A stretch of 64,000 nucleotides of DNA from Leifsonia sp. Root4. GTDB lineage: Bacteria > Actinomycetota > Actinomycetes > Actinomycetales > Microbacteriaceae. The stretch spans positions 707,796 to 771,795 of the forward strand of contig NZ_LMDN01000002.1 in the NCBI RefSeq assembly GCF_001425085.1, read 5' to 3'. Under the pieces are notes generated by a model. It was given only the letters and a program-made list of their open reading frames with translations. It was not told where the DNA came from and ran no database searches. Position 1 is the first letter of the stretch, and each line of letters starts with the position of its first letter. Shown piece after piece: positions 6,461 through 15,698 of the stretch. Position numbers and translations under genes: made by a program.

Positions 6461-7972
6461 ATGTTCTTCACCCTTCTCCGGCGCGAACTCGCCGGCCGAC
6501 GCAAGCAGACGGTGATCATCGCCGTCGGGATGGGCCTCGCGATCGCGCTGGTGATCGTCGTCAACGCGTTCTCGGCCGGCGTGAAAGACGCCCAGGCCTC
6601 CGTTCTCTCCTCGGCCTACGGGGTCGGCACCGACATCACCGTGACCCAGACGCCCACCGCACCCGACTCAGCGGAAGGCGGCGGCGGGGCCGGCCGCTTC
6701 GACTTCGGGGCGGATGCCGGGGCGACGAGCGACGGCACGACGGCGATCAGCACCTCGCGGCTGGAGGCCTCCCGCGGCACGAGTACCTTCGACGCGGCCG
6801 CCCTCGACACGGTGGCCGGCGTTGACAACGTCGCGGCGGCATCCGGCACCCTCGCCCTGAACAACACGACCTTCAGCGGCGAACTCCCCGACATGACGCA
6901 GATGCGGCAGGGGGCACCCGGCGACGGTGAAGCCCCGCCGCAGGGCGGACCGGACGGCGCTGGCGGCAGCTCATTCGACGTCGACGCTTTCAGTGTGCTC
7001 GGCCTCGACCCGGCCGAAGCGGCCGTCGGACCGCTCTCCTCCGTGAGCCTGAGCGATGGCCGCAGCCTCACCGCCGCCGGCTCCGAGGCCGCAGTCGCCG
7101 TGGTGGACTCCGCGTACGCCACGACGGCCGAACTCGCCGTCGGCGACAGCATCACCGTGGCCGACAGCGAGCTCAAGGTGGTTGGCATCGTCACGTCCAA
7201 CGCCGCTGATGCCGCGAGCGCCGCCGACGTCTACATCCCGCTCGCACTCGCGCAGCAGCTCTCCGGCCTCGACGGCCAGCTCAGCACCGTCTACGTGCAA
7301 GCCGCCTCCTCGACCGACATCGACCAGGTGCAGACCGACGTCGAGGAGGCCCTGCCCGACACCACGGTGAGCACGCAGGCCGATCTCGCCTCGAGCGTCT
7401 CCGGCTCGCTCGCCACCGCGTCTGGCCTCGTGACCAGCCTCGGCCTCTGGCTCTCGGTCGCCGTGCTGCTGGCCGCGTTCCTCATCGCCATCCTCTTCAC
7501 CATCTCCGGCGTCACCCGTCGCACCCGCGAGTTCGGCACGCTCAAGGCGATCGGCTGGTCCAACCGCCGCATCGTCGGGCAGGTCACCGGCGAGTCGCTC
7601 GTGCAAGGCCTCATCGGCGGAGCGGTCGGCGTGACGGTCGGCCTCCTCGGCGTGCTCGTGGTCAACCTCGTCGCTCCGACCCTCAGCGGCGCCGTCGACG
7701 GAAGCGGCGCCGGCGGCATGCAGGCCGGCCCGGGTGGCATGACCGGCGGGGCGGATGCCGCGGCGGCAGGGCCCGGCGCCATGCCCGGTGGCTTCGGGCA
7801 GGCGGCATCCGCGGCGGCCTCGAGCGACATCACGTTGCAGGCGCCCGTCACTCTCAGCGTCGTGCTGATCGCGGTCGGCCTCTCCGTGCTCGGCGGGTTG
7901 CTCGCCGGTGCGTTCGGCGGCTGGCGTGCCGCCCGGCTGCGCCCGGCCGAGGCGCTCCGCAGCATCGGTTAG
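6461..7972 (+). CDS. ABC transporter permease, MacB/FtsX type
   Basis: Membrane subunit of a MacB-like export or mechanotransmission ABC complex. One N-terminal helix (about residues 17-40) precedes a large extracellular MacB_PCD-like domain. Three C-terminal helices with FtsX features follow (LWLSVAVLLAAFLIAILFTI, RTREFGTLKAIGWSNRRI, the last ending WRAARLRPAEALRSIG). Between the last two helices is a Gly/Met/Ala-rich loop (GGMQAGPGGMTGG...). ATG at 6461 is preceded by AAGGAG with 5-base spacing. An in-frame ATG at 6329 lies inside the operator array and is rejected. The ATPase gene follows after 200 bases. The divergent two-component system probably controls it; such units often answer peptide or envelope stress, but the substrate is unknown. 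Confidence 0.9.
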   Translation: MFFTLLRRELAGRRKQTVIIAVGMGLAIALVIVVNAFSAGVKDAQASVLSSAYGVGTDITVTQTPTAPDSAEGGGGAGRFDFGADAGATSDGTTAISTSRLEASRGTSTFDAAALDTVAGVDNVAAASGTLALNNTTFSGELPDMTQMRQGAPGDGEAPPQGGPDGAGGSSFDVDAFSVLGLDPAEAAVGPLSSVSLSDGRSLTAAGSEAAVAVVDSAYATTAELAVGDSITVADSELKVVGIVTSNAADAASAADVYIPLALAQQLSGLDGQLSTVYVQAASSTDIDQVQTDVEEALPDTTVSTQADLASSVSGSLATASGLVTSLGLWLSVAVLLAAFLIAILFTISGVTRRTREFGTLKAIGWSNRRIVGQVTGESLVQGLIGGAVGVTVGLLGVLVVNLVAPTLSGAVDGSGAGGMQAGPGGMTGGADAAAAGPGAMPGGFGQAASAAASSDITLQAPVTLSVVLIAVGLSVLGGLLAGAFGGWRAARLRPAEALRSIG

Positions 7973-7989
7973 CCACCACCCCACTCCCC

Positions 7990-8144
7990 CGCTGGTTGAG
8001 CCACCTCCCGCTGGTTGAGCCTGTCGAAACCGCACCAGCACCGGTTGCAGTTCCCGAGATTGCCTGATCTGGACTGCCGCCTTTCGGGACGCTGCGCGCC
8101 CCGCTGGTTGAGCCCACCCTCCGCTGGTTGAGCCTGTCGAAACC
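7990..8144. repeat. TTGAGCC(TGTCGAAA) repeat copies around hairpin copy B
   Basis: Two short units (GCTGGTTGAGCC at 7991-8002 and 8103-8113) and two full units ending TGTCGAAACC (8010-8031, 8122-8144). They flank hairpin copy B at about 8064-8100, whose stem is CGGGACG / CGCCCCG around CTGCG. All lie between the permease and its ATPase gene. Confidence 0.8.
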
Positions 8145-8172
8145 ACCACCACACACCCGCAAAGGACCACCC

Positions 8173-8841
8173 ATGTACACCCTCGAGAACGTCTCCAAGA
8201 GCTACAAGCAGGGCAAGCGCACGGTAACCGCACTGTCCGGTGTCACCCTCTCCATCCCCGAGGGCGCGCTCGTCGCCATCCAGGGCCCGACCGGCGGCGG
8301 CAAGTCGACGCTGCTGCAGATGCTCGGCGCGCTGGATCGGCCCAGTGCGGGCAGCGTGCGCCTCGGCGACAAGGAACTCTCCTCGCTCGGCGACCATCGG
8401 CTCGCCCAGATCCGGGCGCAGGAGATCGGCTTCATCTTTCAGAGCTTCAATCTCATTCCGACGCTGACCGCGGCCGAGAACGTCGAGACGGCCTTGGCCC
8501 CGCTCGGCCTGGCGGCGGAGGATCGGCGCAGCCGCGCGGCTGCGGCCCTGGCATCCGTCGGTCTCGCGGACCGTGCCGACCACCGCCCCACAGAACTCTC
8601 CGGCGGCCAGCAGCAACGTGTGGCGATCGCCCGGGCGCTCGTGAAGGAACCAACGGTGTTGCTCGCCGACGAGCCGACGGGCAATCTCGACGAACAGACC
8701 CGTGACGAGATCATGGATCTGCTCGAGGGCCTCTGGCGTGACCGCGGACTCACGCTCGTGCTTGTGACCCACGACTCGGCCGTGGCCGCCCGGGCCGAGC
8801 GCCGCCTGCACATCAAGCACGGCACCGTGCGCGAGCTCTAA
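8173..8841 (+). CDS. ABC transporter ATP-binding protein (MacB/LolD type)
   Basis: Cytoplasmic ATPase of 222 residues that powers the permease encoded just upstream. It has Walker A GPTGGGKST, Q-loop IFQSFNLIPTLTAAEN, signature LSGGQQQRVAIARAL, Walker B VLLADEPTGNLD and switch His in LVTHD. The Phe-Asn-Leu-(hydrophobic)-Pro Q-loop and the PTGNLD box are typical of the MacB/LolD/FtsE group. ATG at 8173 (MYTLENVSKSYKQG) is chosen over 8128: the latter frame runs through the repeat element, while AAAGGA precedes 8173. The 200-base repeat-filled gap from the permease is unusual for such a pair and may weaken or restructure the transcript between them. Confidence 0.93.
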   Translation: MYTLENVSKSYKQGKRTVTALSGVTLSIPEGALVAIQGPTGGGKSTLLQMLGALDRPSAGSVRLGDKELSSLGDHRLAQIRAQEIGFIFQSFNLIPTLTAAENVETALAPLGLAAEDRRSRAAAALASVGLADRADHRPTELSGGQQQRVAIARALVKEPTVLLADEPTGNLDEQTRDEIMDLLEGLWRDRGLTLVLVTHDSAVAARAERRLHIKHGTVREL

Positions 8842-8870
8842 CCGTGGCCGCCTAGCCGACGCCGCAGACA

Positions 8871-9740
8871 CTACTTCTTTTCGCAGGCGATGCCGTCTTT
8901 GTCTCGGTCGGATGCGGTGTTCGCGGTGTACACCTCTGTGCTCACCGTGAAGGTCGTCACGGGCTTGGCCGTGCCGGAGACGCTGTCCTTGGCTCCGGCA
9001 CGGCCGACGCCGTGCGGGAAGACCAGGTTGAGCGCGGTGCAGTTCGTGTACTTCTTGGCCGCGAGCACGGCCGCGCTCGCCGGGCTCGTCTTCGCAACGG
9101 TCGTGTAGCCGCTCTTGGAGCCCGTCACGACAACGGTGATGCGCTTGCCGACATCCAATGAGGTCAGCTTGTAGGCGGCGCCCGAGACGCCCGCGATGGT
9201 CACACCGTTGCGCTTCCAGGCGTACTTCAGGGTCACCGGCGCCGGCGACCAGGTGCCGGCCCTCGCCGTGAGCGTTCCGCCGATCACCGCTGTGCCCGCA
9301 ATGGCCGGAACCGGGGCGGCCGTCAACGTGCGAACGAGCGGAGCGACGGCGACCGTCTGCGCGCTCGCCTTCGTCAGCTTCGTGTAGCCGCTCCGCGTTC
9401 CGGTGACCGTCACTGAGATGCGCTTGCCGGCATCGGCGGTCACGAGGGTGTACTTGGATGCCGTCGCACCCGTGATGGCGACTCCTGCGCGCAGCCACTG
9501 GTACTTGAGCGTGATGGGCGCCGGCTTCCAGGTGCCCGCCGTCGCCGTCAGCGCCGACCCCACCTTCGCCGTGCCTGTGATGGTCGGCGTCACGCCGGTG
9601 ACCGCCGGGAGTGCTTTCACGGCGGTGTCCGCAGCGTTGGCGGGGCCGACTGCTCCGAACACGGCGATGGCAGACAACACGATTGCGGCCAGCAGGCTAC
9701 GCGTTCGCAGAGATGTGGTGCGCGCGCCAAGTGCCGTCAT
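8871..9740 (-). CDS. Secreted protein with two Ig-like repeats and a C-terminal Excalibur domain
   Basis: Exported protein of 289 residues. The signal peptide (LLAAIVLSAIAVFGAVGPANA) is probably cut after residue 36. Two Ig-like repeats follow (about 50-130 and 135-215), each with GTAxVGxxLTAxAGTWxPAPxTLKYxW and DxGKRIxVxVTGxxSGYT patterns. The C-terminus is an Excalibur domain with NCTALN near its start and the calcium-loop-like DRDKDGIACE at the end. ATG at 9740 is preceded by GGGGGAG with 7-base spacing. An earlier in-frame start (9800) lacks a ribosome site. Function is unknown: Excalibur domains occur in surface proteins and nucleases, but no nuclease domain is present. The gene converges on the ABC ATPase gene. 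Confidence 0.85.
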   Translation of the reverse strand: MTALGARTTSLRTRSLLAAIVLSAIAVFGAVGPANAADTAVKALPAVTGVTPTITGTAKVGSALTATAGTWKPAPITLKYQWLRAGVAITGATASKYTLVTADAGKRISVTVTGTRSGYTKLTKASAQTVAVAPLVRTLTAAPVPAIAGTAVIGGTLTARAGTWSPAPVTLKYAWKRNGVTIAGVSGAAYKLTSLDVGKRITVVVTGSKSGYTTVAKTSPASAAVLAAKKYTNCTALNLVFPHGVGRAGAKDSVSGTAKPVTTFTVSTEVYTANTASDRDKDGIACEKK

Positions 9741-9996
9741 TGAGTTCTCCCCCGTTGTGGTGCATGAATCATCACGACGCACCGGGCATTCGGAAGCCAC
9801 GGTATCCGCACCAATCGCGTCGTCGAGCTCCGACGCTAGCGAAAGCGAGAGGCGAGTGCCACGGCGCCACGCGCCCCACTCCGAGGGGGTCCAGCGCGTC
9901 GGCGGCCGCGATCTTTCAGCTCACGCATTGCGCAAAAGTGCTGCGGCCAGGCGGGGCACAGGATTATCGGAGCTACGGTGCACTAGCGTTTTACGA
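9741..9996. other. Divergent intergenic region
   Basis: 256 bases between two outward-reading genes. The right end carries the -10 box of the DUF4012 gene. No other gene or repeat is seen. Confidence 0.6.
9984..9989 (+). promoter_or_regulatory. -10 box for the leaderless DUF4012 gene
   Basis: TAGCGT followed by 7 bases and the GTG at 9997. It is the same hexamer as the -10 at 6397-6402. Confidence 0.5.
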
Positions 9997-11871
9997 GTGA
10001 CTGACTTCAATGGCGCGCCCTCCGCGCAACCGCGCTCCCGCGCAGAGCGTCGAGAGATGTCGCGTATCGCCGAGCAGGACGCGTCTATGCGCCACGCGCA
10101 GGGCAAGCGCAAGACCGGCCGCAAGGCGACGTTTTGGATCATCGGAGGCGTGGCCGTCGTCGCCATCGCCGCCACCGCATGGGTCGGCTACCGCGCGCTC
10201 AATGCCAAGGCTTCTCTTGAGGCCGCGCAGTCCCTCGTCGGCACGGTCAAGGATCAGGCCGGCGCCATGGACTTCGCGGGCATCGCCCAGACTTCGGAGC
10301 TGCTGAGCGAGCACACCGGAACCGCCGTCGAGCAGACCCACGATCCGGTGTGGCGGATCGCCGAGTTCGTGCCGGTTCTCGGCCGCAACCTCACCGCCGT
10401 GCGCGAGATGTCCGAGGTGGTCGACTCCATCGCCACCGAGACCGTGGCTCCGCTCGCCGCCGTCGCCGGCGGCCTCTCCCCCGAATCGTTGAAGCCGGTC
10501 GACGGCCGCGTCAACATCGACCCCATCGTGCAGCTGAGCGCGGCGATGGGCCCGGCCGCCGATGCGTTCCACGCCGCCACCGCCAAGGGCACCGCGATCA
10601 ACGTCGACGGCACGATCTCGCAGGTATCGGATGCCAGCGGACTACTCTCCGGGATGCTCACCGACGCCGACACGCTCGTGAGCGATGGCGCTCAGATCCT
10701 CGCCCTCGCCCCCGATCTACTGGGTGCGAACGGACCGCGCACCTACCTCCTCGAGTTCCAGAACCTGGCCGAGGGCACGGCCCTCGGCGGCTCGGCCGCC
10801 GCGCTCACCGAGCTCAAGGTCGACAACGGCGCGATCTCGATCAGCCGCCAGGCTGCCACTGGCGACTTCCCCACCCCGGCTCCGCCGATCATTGAGCCGG
10901 ACCCCAAACTTGCCGAGCTCTACGACATCGGCATGTACTCCTACCTCAACCTCTCGACGAGCCGCCCCGATTACCCGACGGCCGCCCAGCTCGCGCGCGC
11001 CTACTGGCAGACCTACATCGGTGGCGACGTCGATGCCATCATCTCGGTCGACCCGCGTGCCCTTGAGTACCTCATCAATGCGACTGGCCCGATCCCGATG
11101 AGCACCGGCGATCAGCTCACCAGCGAGAACACGGTCGACCTCCTGCTGCACGACGTCTACGTGCGCTGGGCCGAGGACAACATTGAGCTCACGGACGCCT
11201 TCTTCGCCGAGGCGGCACGCAACGTCTTCGATACGCTCATGTCGCCGACCACCGATGTCAAGAAGCTCATCGCCGGCGTCACGCGAGGCATCAGCGAGCA
11301 CCGCATCATGGCGTGGAGTGCACACCCCGAGCAGCAGGTCGCCCTTGCCGAGAGCCCAATGGGCGGGATCCTCCCCACGGACAACGCCGAGACGACGATG
11401 GCCGGTGTCTTCTTCCGCGACCGTTCGACGTCAAAGATGGACTACTACCTCCAGACGGCGATCAACTACAAGACCGATGTCTGCACCACCGAGACGCCCA
11501 CCTTTGACCTGTCGGCGACGATGACCTCGACCGCAACAGCTGAGGAGCTGGCGGGCCTTTCTGAGTACATCACCGGCGGAGTCTTCGGGGCTGAGCTGTT
11601 CCGCACCGAGGCGTTCATCTACGGCCCTCCCGGAACCACCCTCTCTGGGGTGTCGATCGATTCGCAGGGCTACGGCACGACCCACGACCTCAACACCGAT
11701 GACCTCGGCCGCCCGGTCGTGAAATTCACGGCCATGTTGCGCCCCGGTGAGAGCAGCCAGGTCTCGGCTTCCTTCACGGGCGCGGCGGGCGATTATGGCA
11801 AGCCGGATCTCTGGATTCCCGCCATGCTCAACAAACCGAATGTGACGATCGACGCACCCGGCTGTGACTAG
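9997..11871 (+). CDS. DUF4012 membrane-anchored exopolysaccharide-locus protein
   Basis: A 624-residue protein with a charged, Arg/Lys-rich cytoplasmic N-terminus, one membrane helix (WIIGGVAVVAIAATAWVGY, about 48-66) and a large extracellular region. DUF4012 is recognised from YLLEFQNLAEGTALGGSAAA and following blocks. The family is common beside exopolysaccharide genes in Actinobacteria, but its biochemical role is not established; a topology of one helix plus a large outside domain would suit assembly, chain-length control or export. GTG at 9997 is supported by the TAGCGT box. ATG at 10057 is an alternative and would remove 20 residues. It is the first gene of the polysaccharide locus and may lead into the sugar transferase gene 142 bases downstream. 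Confidence 0.85.
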   Translation: MTDFNGAPSAQPRSRAERREMSRIAEQDASMRHAQGKRKTGRKATFWIIGGVAVVAIAATAWVGYRALNAKASLEAAQSLVGTVKDQAGAMDFAGIAQTSELLSEHTGTAVEQTHDPVWRIAEFVPVLGRNLTAVREMSEVVDSIATETVAPLAAVAGGLSPESLKPVDGRVNIDPIVQLSAAMGPAADAFHAATAKGTAINVDGTISQVSDASGLLSGMLTDADTLVSDGAQILALAPDLLGANGPRTYLLEFQNLAEGTALGGSAAALTELKVDNGAISISRQAATGDFPTPAPPIIEPDPKLAELYDIGMYSYLNLSTSRPDYPTAAQLARAYWQTYIGGDVDAIISVDPRALEYLINATGPIPMSTGDQLTSENTVDLLLHDVYVRWAEDNIELTDAFFAEAARNVFDTLMSPTTDVKKLIAGVTRGISEHRIMAWSAHPEQQVALAESPMGGILPTDNAETTMAGVFFRDRSTSKMDYYLQTAINYKTDVCTTETPTFDLSATMTSTATAEELAGLSEYITGGVFGAELFRTEAFIYGPPGTTLSGVSIDSQGYGTTHDLNTDDLGRPVVKFTAMLRPGESSQVSASFTGAAGDYGKPDLWIPAMLNKPNVTIDAPGCD

Positions 11872-12013
11872 CGTCCGCGATTCAGATTGACGAATCCTGC
11901 TTGCAGGCCGCCCCTGATACCGATGCTTGCTCAGAATTGTGGGATCATAGCCGGATAGAGTTCGGCCGATTAATGGTTGTCGAATCGGCTGGTTCGGAAG
12001 GCACGGGGGATCA

Positions 12014-13480
12014 ATGGGCTTGGACAGCATGCGCGCGACGGGGGCAATCAAGCGCAAGTCTTGGCAGCGCGCGTACGCGATTCGGCTGTTCGTGAGCGAT
12101 GTTCTCGTCGTGCTCACCGCGGTCTTCGGAGCCCAACTCTTGTGGTTTGGCGATGCGTCCGTTGACCTCGCATCGCAGAATTCGATGGGCGTGCGACTCG
12201 GCTATTCCGCTGTGTCACTGTTTCTCGTCATCGCGTGGATGGTGGTGCTCGACGTCTTCGCCACTCGCGATCACAAGATGATCGGCAGCGGGACGCTGGA
12301 GTACAAGCGCGTCGCCGACGCCACGATCTGGCTGTTCGGCCTTTTCGCGATCATTGCGTTTCTCTTCCGAATCGAGCTCGCCCGGGGCTACTTCTTGACA
12401 GCGCTACCCATCGGTCTCCTCCTCCTCTTGGCTTCGCGATGGATGTGGCGGCAGTGGCTGCGCAAGCGTCAGAAGTCCGGCGGGTACGTGTCCCGTGCAC
12501 TGCTCTTGGGCGAACGGCTCAAGTCCGCACACGTCGCCAAGACAATCCAGCGCACACCTGGAACGGGTCTGATGCTTGTCGGTGCCCTCACCCAGGCAGG
12601 TACCACGGCCAAGGGGCCCATCGAGAGCGTGCCCGTGATCGGGGACTACGCCGATCTCTTGGCCTCTGCCGATTCCTCGCAAGTCGACACGGTGATCCTC
12701 ACCGGTGCCGACGAGATCGGGCCCGACGACATGCGCCGCATTGGCTGGGAGCTCGAGGCGCGCAACATCGAGCTCATCGTTGCGCCAGCGCTCACCGACA
12801 TCGCCGGCCCGCGAATCCATGCACGACCCGTCGCCGGCCTTCCACTGATTCATGTCAGCTACCCGACACTCGAAGGCGCAAAGCGCGTGTACAAGCGCAC
12901 CTTCGACATCATCGGATCCGGCCTCCTGATCCTCCTCGGCTCACCCGTGCTCATCGCGGTTGCGATCGCAGTGAAGCGATCCGGCCCGGGTGACATCCTC
13001 TACCGCCAGGTGCGCATCGGTCGTCGGGGCAACGCGTTCGGGATGCTGAAGTTCCGTTCAATGGTTCAAGACGCCGACGACCAGCTCGAGAGCCTCCTCG
13101 ACGCTCAGGGCACCTCAGACAAACCACTCTTCAAGGTCACGAACGACCCGCGCATCACACCCGTGGGCAAGTTCCTTCGTAAGTACTCGCTCGATGAAGT
13201 CCCGCAGCTGTTCAACGTATTCCTCGGCGAGATGAGCCTCGTCGGCCCTCGCCCGCAGCGTGCAGCGGAAGTTGCACTCTACGACGACGCTGCACATCGA
13301 CGATTGATCATGAAGCCCGGCATGAGCGGGCTCTGGCAGGTGAGCGGTCGTTCAAACCTCAGCTGGGAAGACAGCATCCGCCTCGACCTCTACTACGTCG
13401 AAAACTGGTCCCTGACCACAGACATCATGATCCTCCTTCGAACCGTGCGGGCCGTCGTCACCCCTGAGGGTGCGCACTAG
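12014..13480 (+). CDS. Polyprenyl-phosphate sugar-1-phosphate transferase (WbaP/CpsE-like)
   Basis: Starts lipid-linked repeat-unit assembly by moving a sugar-1-phosphate from a nucleotide sugar to undecaprenyl phosphate. Four to five membrane helices (about 25-145) precede a Rossmann-like domain (160-280). A further helix ([20 protein letters not shown], near 293) leads into the catalytic domain with [38 protein letters not shown] and [14 protein letters not shown]. The catalytic Asp-Glu pair is the DE of LDEVPQ. Length (488) is typical of long bacterial initiators. ATG at 12014 has GGGGG 5 bases upstream. The sugar cannot be named; galactose or glucose is usual. This is the probable priming enzyme for the whole locus. 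Confidence 0.94.
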   Translation: MGLDSMRATGAIKRKSWQRAYAIRLFVSDVLVVLTAVFGAQLLWFGDASVDLASQNSMGVRLGYSAVSLFLVIAWMVVLDVFATRDHKMIGSGTLEYKRVADATIWLFGLFAIIAFLFRIELARGYFLTALPIGLLLLLASRWMWRQWLRKRQKSGGYVSRALLLGERLKSAHVAKTIQRTPGTGLMLVGALTQAGTTAKGPIESVPVIGDYADLLASADSSQVDTVILTGADEIGPDDMRRIGWELEARNIELIVAPALTDIAGPRIHARPVAGLPLIHVSYPTLEGAKRVYKRTFDIIGSGLLILLGSPVLIAVAIAVKRSGPGDILYRQVRIGRRGNAFGMLKFRSMVQDADDQLESLLDAQGTSDKPLFKVTNDPRITPVGKFLRKYSLDEVPQLFNVFLGEMSLVGPRPQRAAEVALYDDAAHRRLIMKPGMSGLWQVSGRSNLSWEDSIRLDLYYVENWSLTTDIMILLRTVRAVVTPEGAH

Positions 13481-13652
13481 CGTCGCGTGTCAATGCTTCG
13501 CTTGCGGTTGATCATGTCGATTGAATGCGAGCCCGGCATCCGCCGAGTAGGGCTTGCACTTCTGATCGGCACTCAGGGGTTGGTTTAGGCGTCGAGGCCC
13601 TCACCCGGCTCGGGAATCGCGAGCATTACAAGACCGATATCAGGAGCAGGCA

Positions 13653-14678
13653 ATGGATAAGAACTCGAGCCCGATCGACTTCGTGATTACGTGGGCCGAC
13701 ACGACCGACCCCAACTGGCTTCGCAAGCGCTCGGACGCCCTAAACGGCACTTTAGGCGATGATCCTCACGCCGCTACTGCCGACGCTTTTGTGCTGAAGA
13801 ATCAACCGTGGGGCACGCTGCGCTATCTCCTTCGCGGGATCGAACTCTATTGCCCGTGGGTTCGCTACGTACATTTGGTGACACCAGGCCAGTCGCCTGA
13901 ATGGCTCAACCTCGAACACCCCAAGCTGAGACTGGTCAACCAGGACGACATTGTCGATCGTGAGTACCTTCCAACATTCAACTCCAATGCCATCGAGATG
14001 AGCCTTCATCGGATTCCGGAGCTTGCGGAGAACTTTGTCTACTTCAACGATGACATGATGATCTTCGCTCCGACCGAAGCCTCACACTTTTTCCCCAACG
14101 GCTCCCCTGCGGGTTTTGCGGTGATGAATGCGCTCTCAGGCGGCGACCCTTTGTCGCACTACTTGCTCAACAACGTCGGCGTGCTCAACCGTCACTTCGA
14201 TAAGAAGACCACCATCCGCCGGGCGTGGAAGCAATGGTTTTCCCCGAAGTACGGCGCCAAGAACATTCGGAATCTGCTTCTCCTCCCCTGGCCAGCATTC
14301 ACCGGATTCTTCGAGCCGCACCTCCCCATGGCACTGCGCAAGAAGACGTTCGATGAGCTCTGGGAGAAGGAGAGCGAACTTCTTCGTCAGACCTCAGCCT
14401 CGAAGTTTCGTGCGCTCGACAATCTGAGCCCTTTTATCTTTCGATACTGGCAGCTGTGTTCAGGCGACTTCACTCCGGTGTCGCCCTCGCAGTACGGCCG
14501 CTTCTATGAGTTCGGACGAGACGACATCGGTGAGATTACAGCCGCAATTCTGAGCGGCCGACACCGACTCATCTGCGTGAACGATGGAGAGGGCCAAGAC
14601 TTCGCCTCTCACACGGTGCCCTTTCGCAATGCACTTGAACAGGCGCTACCCACGCAGAGCCAATTCGAGGTGCGCTAG
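13653..14678 (+). CDS. Stealth-family sugar-phosphotransferase
   Basis: Transfers hexose-1-phosphate to build phosphodiester-linked surface polysaccharides. Stealth blocks visible: CR1 PIDFVITWADTTDPNWL (7-23); CR2, from GTLRYLLRGIELYCPWVRYV and HLVTPGQSPEWL (54-85) on to FNSNAIEMSLHRIPEL and the acidic FVYFNDDMMI (128-137); and a CR3-like PHLPMALRKKTFDELWEKE. The 341-residue length fits a compact actinobacterial member. ATG at 13653 follows GGAG with a 6-base gap. A phosphodiester-forming enzyme next to an HprK-like kinase (16971) suggests a phosphate-decorated polymer; that link is inference. Confidence 0.9.
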   Translation: MDKNSSPIDFVITWADTTDPNWLRKRSDALNGTLGDDPHAATADAFVLKNQPWGTLRYLLRGIELYCPWVRYVHLVTPGQSPEWLNLEHPKLRLVNQDDIVDREYLPTFNSNAIEMSLHRIPELAENFVYFNDDMMIFAPTEASHFFPNGSPAGFAVMNALSGGDPLSHYLLNNVGVLNRHFDKKTTIRRAWKQWFSPKYGAKNIRNLLLLPWPAFTGFFEPHLPMALRKKTFDELWEKESELLRQTSASKFRALDNLSPFIFRYWQLCSGDFTPVSPSQYGRFYEFGRDDIGEITAAILSGRHRLICVNDGEGQDFASHTVPFRNALEQALPTQSQFEVR

Positions 14679-14779
14679 CATCTGGGCTACTGCGTAGAAT
14701 GCGTGAACTCAGGAACCGAAAACCCAACGGGTAGAATCTTAGACTTTAGATCATTAGCTGTATTGGAAATACATACACC

Positions 14780-15652
14780 GTGTCCCACGAAGAGTTGTCA
14801 GTCTCCGTTGTCATCCCGACACACAATAGGACAGACCTCCTTGAACGGGCTGTCCGGTCCGTTCTCTCGCAGTCGATGACTGCCTCTGAGCTCGTCGTCG
14901 TTGACGACGTTGGCGCTGAGTCCGTGAGAGCTCTCGTCGAGGGCCTTGCCCGAGACGCGCCGTTCGCTGTGCGGTACATCGATGCCAGTGGCGCACCGGT
15001 AAAGGCCGCGGGCACCTCGCGAAATATTGGGGCACTGGCCACCTCCGGCGAGATCTTGGCCTTTCTCGATGACGATGATTTCTGGCACGAGTCCTACCTT
15101 CAACGATCAACTCAGGTGATGACCTCGGGCAGCTTTGATCTCGTGATCACATGCGGCTACTTCCAAACTGACGACCGGCTCGAGCTCGCCAAGACACCCA
15201 GCGTTGAGGATCTGAGTGGCACGGACGCGGGGATGACGGGGAGCAACATGATTGTGCGTCGAACCGCGTTCGAGGCGGTCGACGGCTTCGATCCAAATAT
15301 GTGGGTTCTGAACGACCGAGACCTGTTCATGCGTTTGCAGCAGTCGGGGATTGCGATCGGAATTTGCGAGGACCGACTGGTGACTCAGGACGGGCGGGGC
15401 GCAGGACATCTCTCGTCGCGGGGCGAGCGCCGCGCTATTGGGCTCGAGCGATTCCTGACCAAGCACTCGGCGCGTTTGGGCCGACCCGAAAAGCGCCACA
15501 TGAAGCGAAGCATTCATCGCGCACGGACCGGCCCCGAGCATTCCATCGGGGTGCGCGTACTCCACATCATCGCACTCTGCTTCTATACCAAGCCGTCCGG
15601 CTACGCGACGACAATCAAGCGACGGGTTCTGCTGCGCAGAGCCTCCTACTGA
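14780..15652 (+). CDS. Glycosyltransferase family 2
   Basis: Inverting GT-A glycosyltransferase of 290 residues. The nucleotide-binding start VSVVIPTHNRTDLLERAVRSV, an Asp-Asp after the second strand (ELVVVDD), and the metal-binding FLDDDDFW (near residues 95-100) are clear; NDRDLFMRL resembles the catalytic-base region. No membrane helix is obvious except a weakly hydrophobic C-terminal stretch, so it is likely peripheral and acts on the cytoplasmic lipid-linked acceptor. The GTG start at 14780 has no good ribosome site. The upstream 100 bases are AT-rich for this genome and contain TAGAAT (14732), a possible -10. It ends 46 bases before the convergent GT2 gene. Confidence 0.86.
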   Translation: MSHEELSVSVVIPTHNRTDLLERAVRSVLSQSMTASELVVVDDVGAESVRALVEGLARDAPFAVRYIDASGAPVKAAGTSRNIGALATSGEILAFLDDDDFWHESYLQRSTQVMTSGSFDLVITCGYFQTDDRLELAKTPSVEDLSGTDAGMTGSNMIVRRTAFEAVDGFDPNMWVLNDRDLFMRLQQSGIAIGICEDRLVTQDGRGAGHLSSRGERRAIGLERFLTKHSARLGRPEKRHMKRSIHRARTGPEHSIGVRVLHIIALCFYTKPSGYATTIKRRVLLRRASY

Positions 15653-15698
15653 GGCTGCCGCGTTCCGCGCCTCATCCTGGAGCTATGCGGCAAGCCGA

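Noticed and set aside
8871-9740. Excalibur nuclease
   Set aside because: Only Ig-like repeats precede the Excalibur domain; no thermonuclease-type catalytic domain is present.
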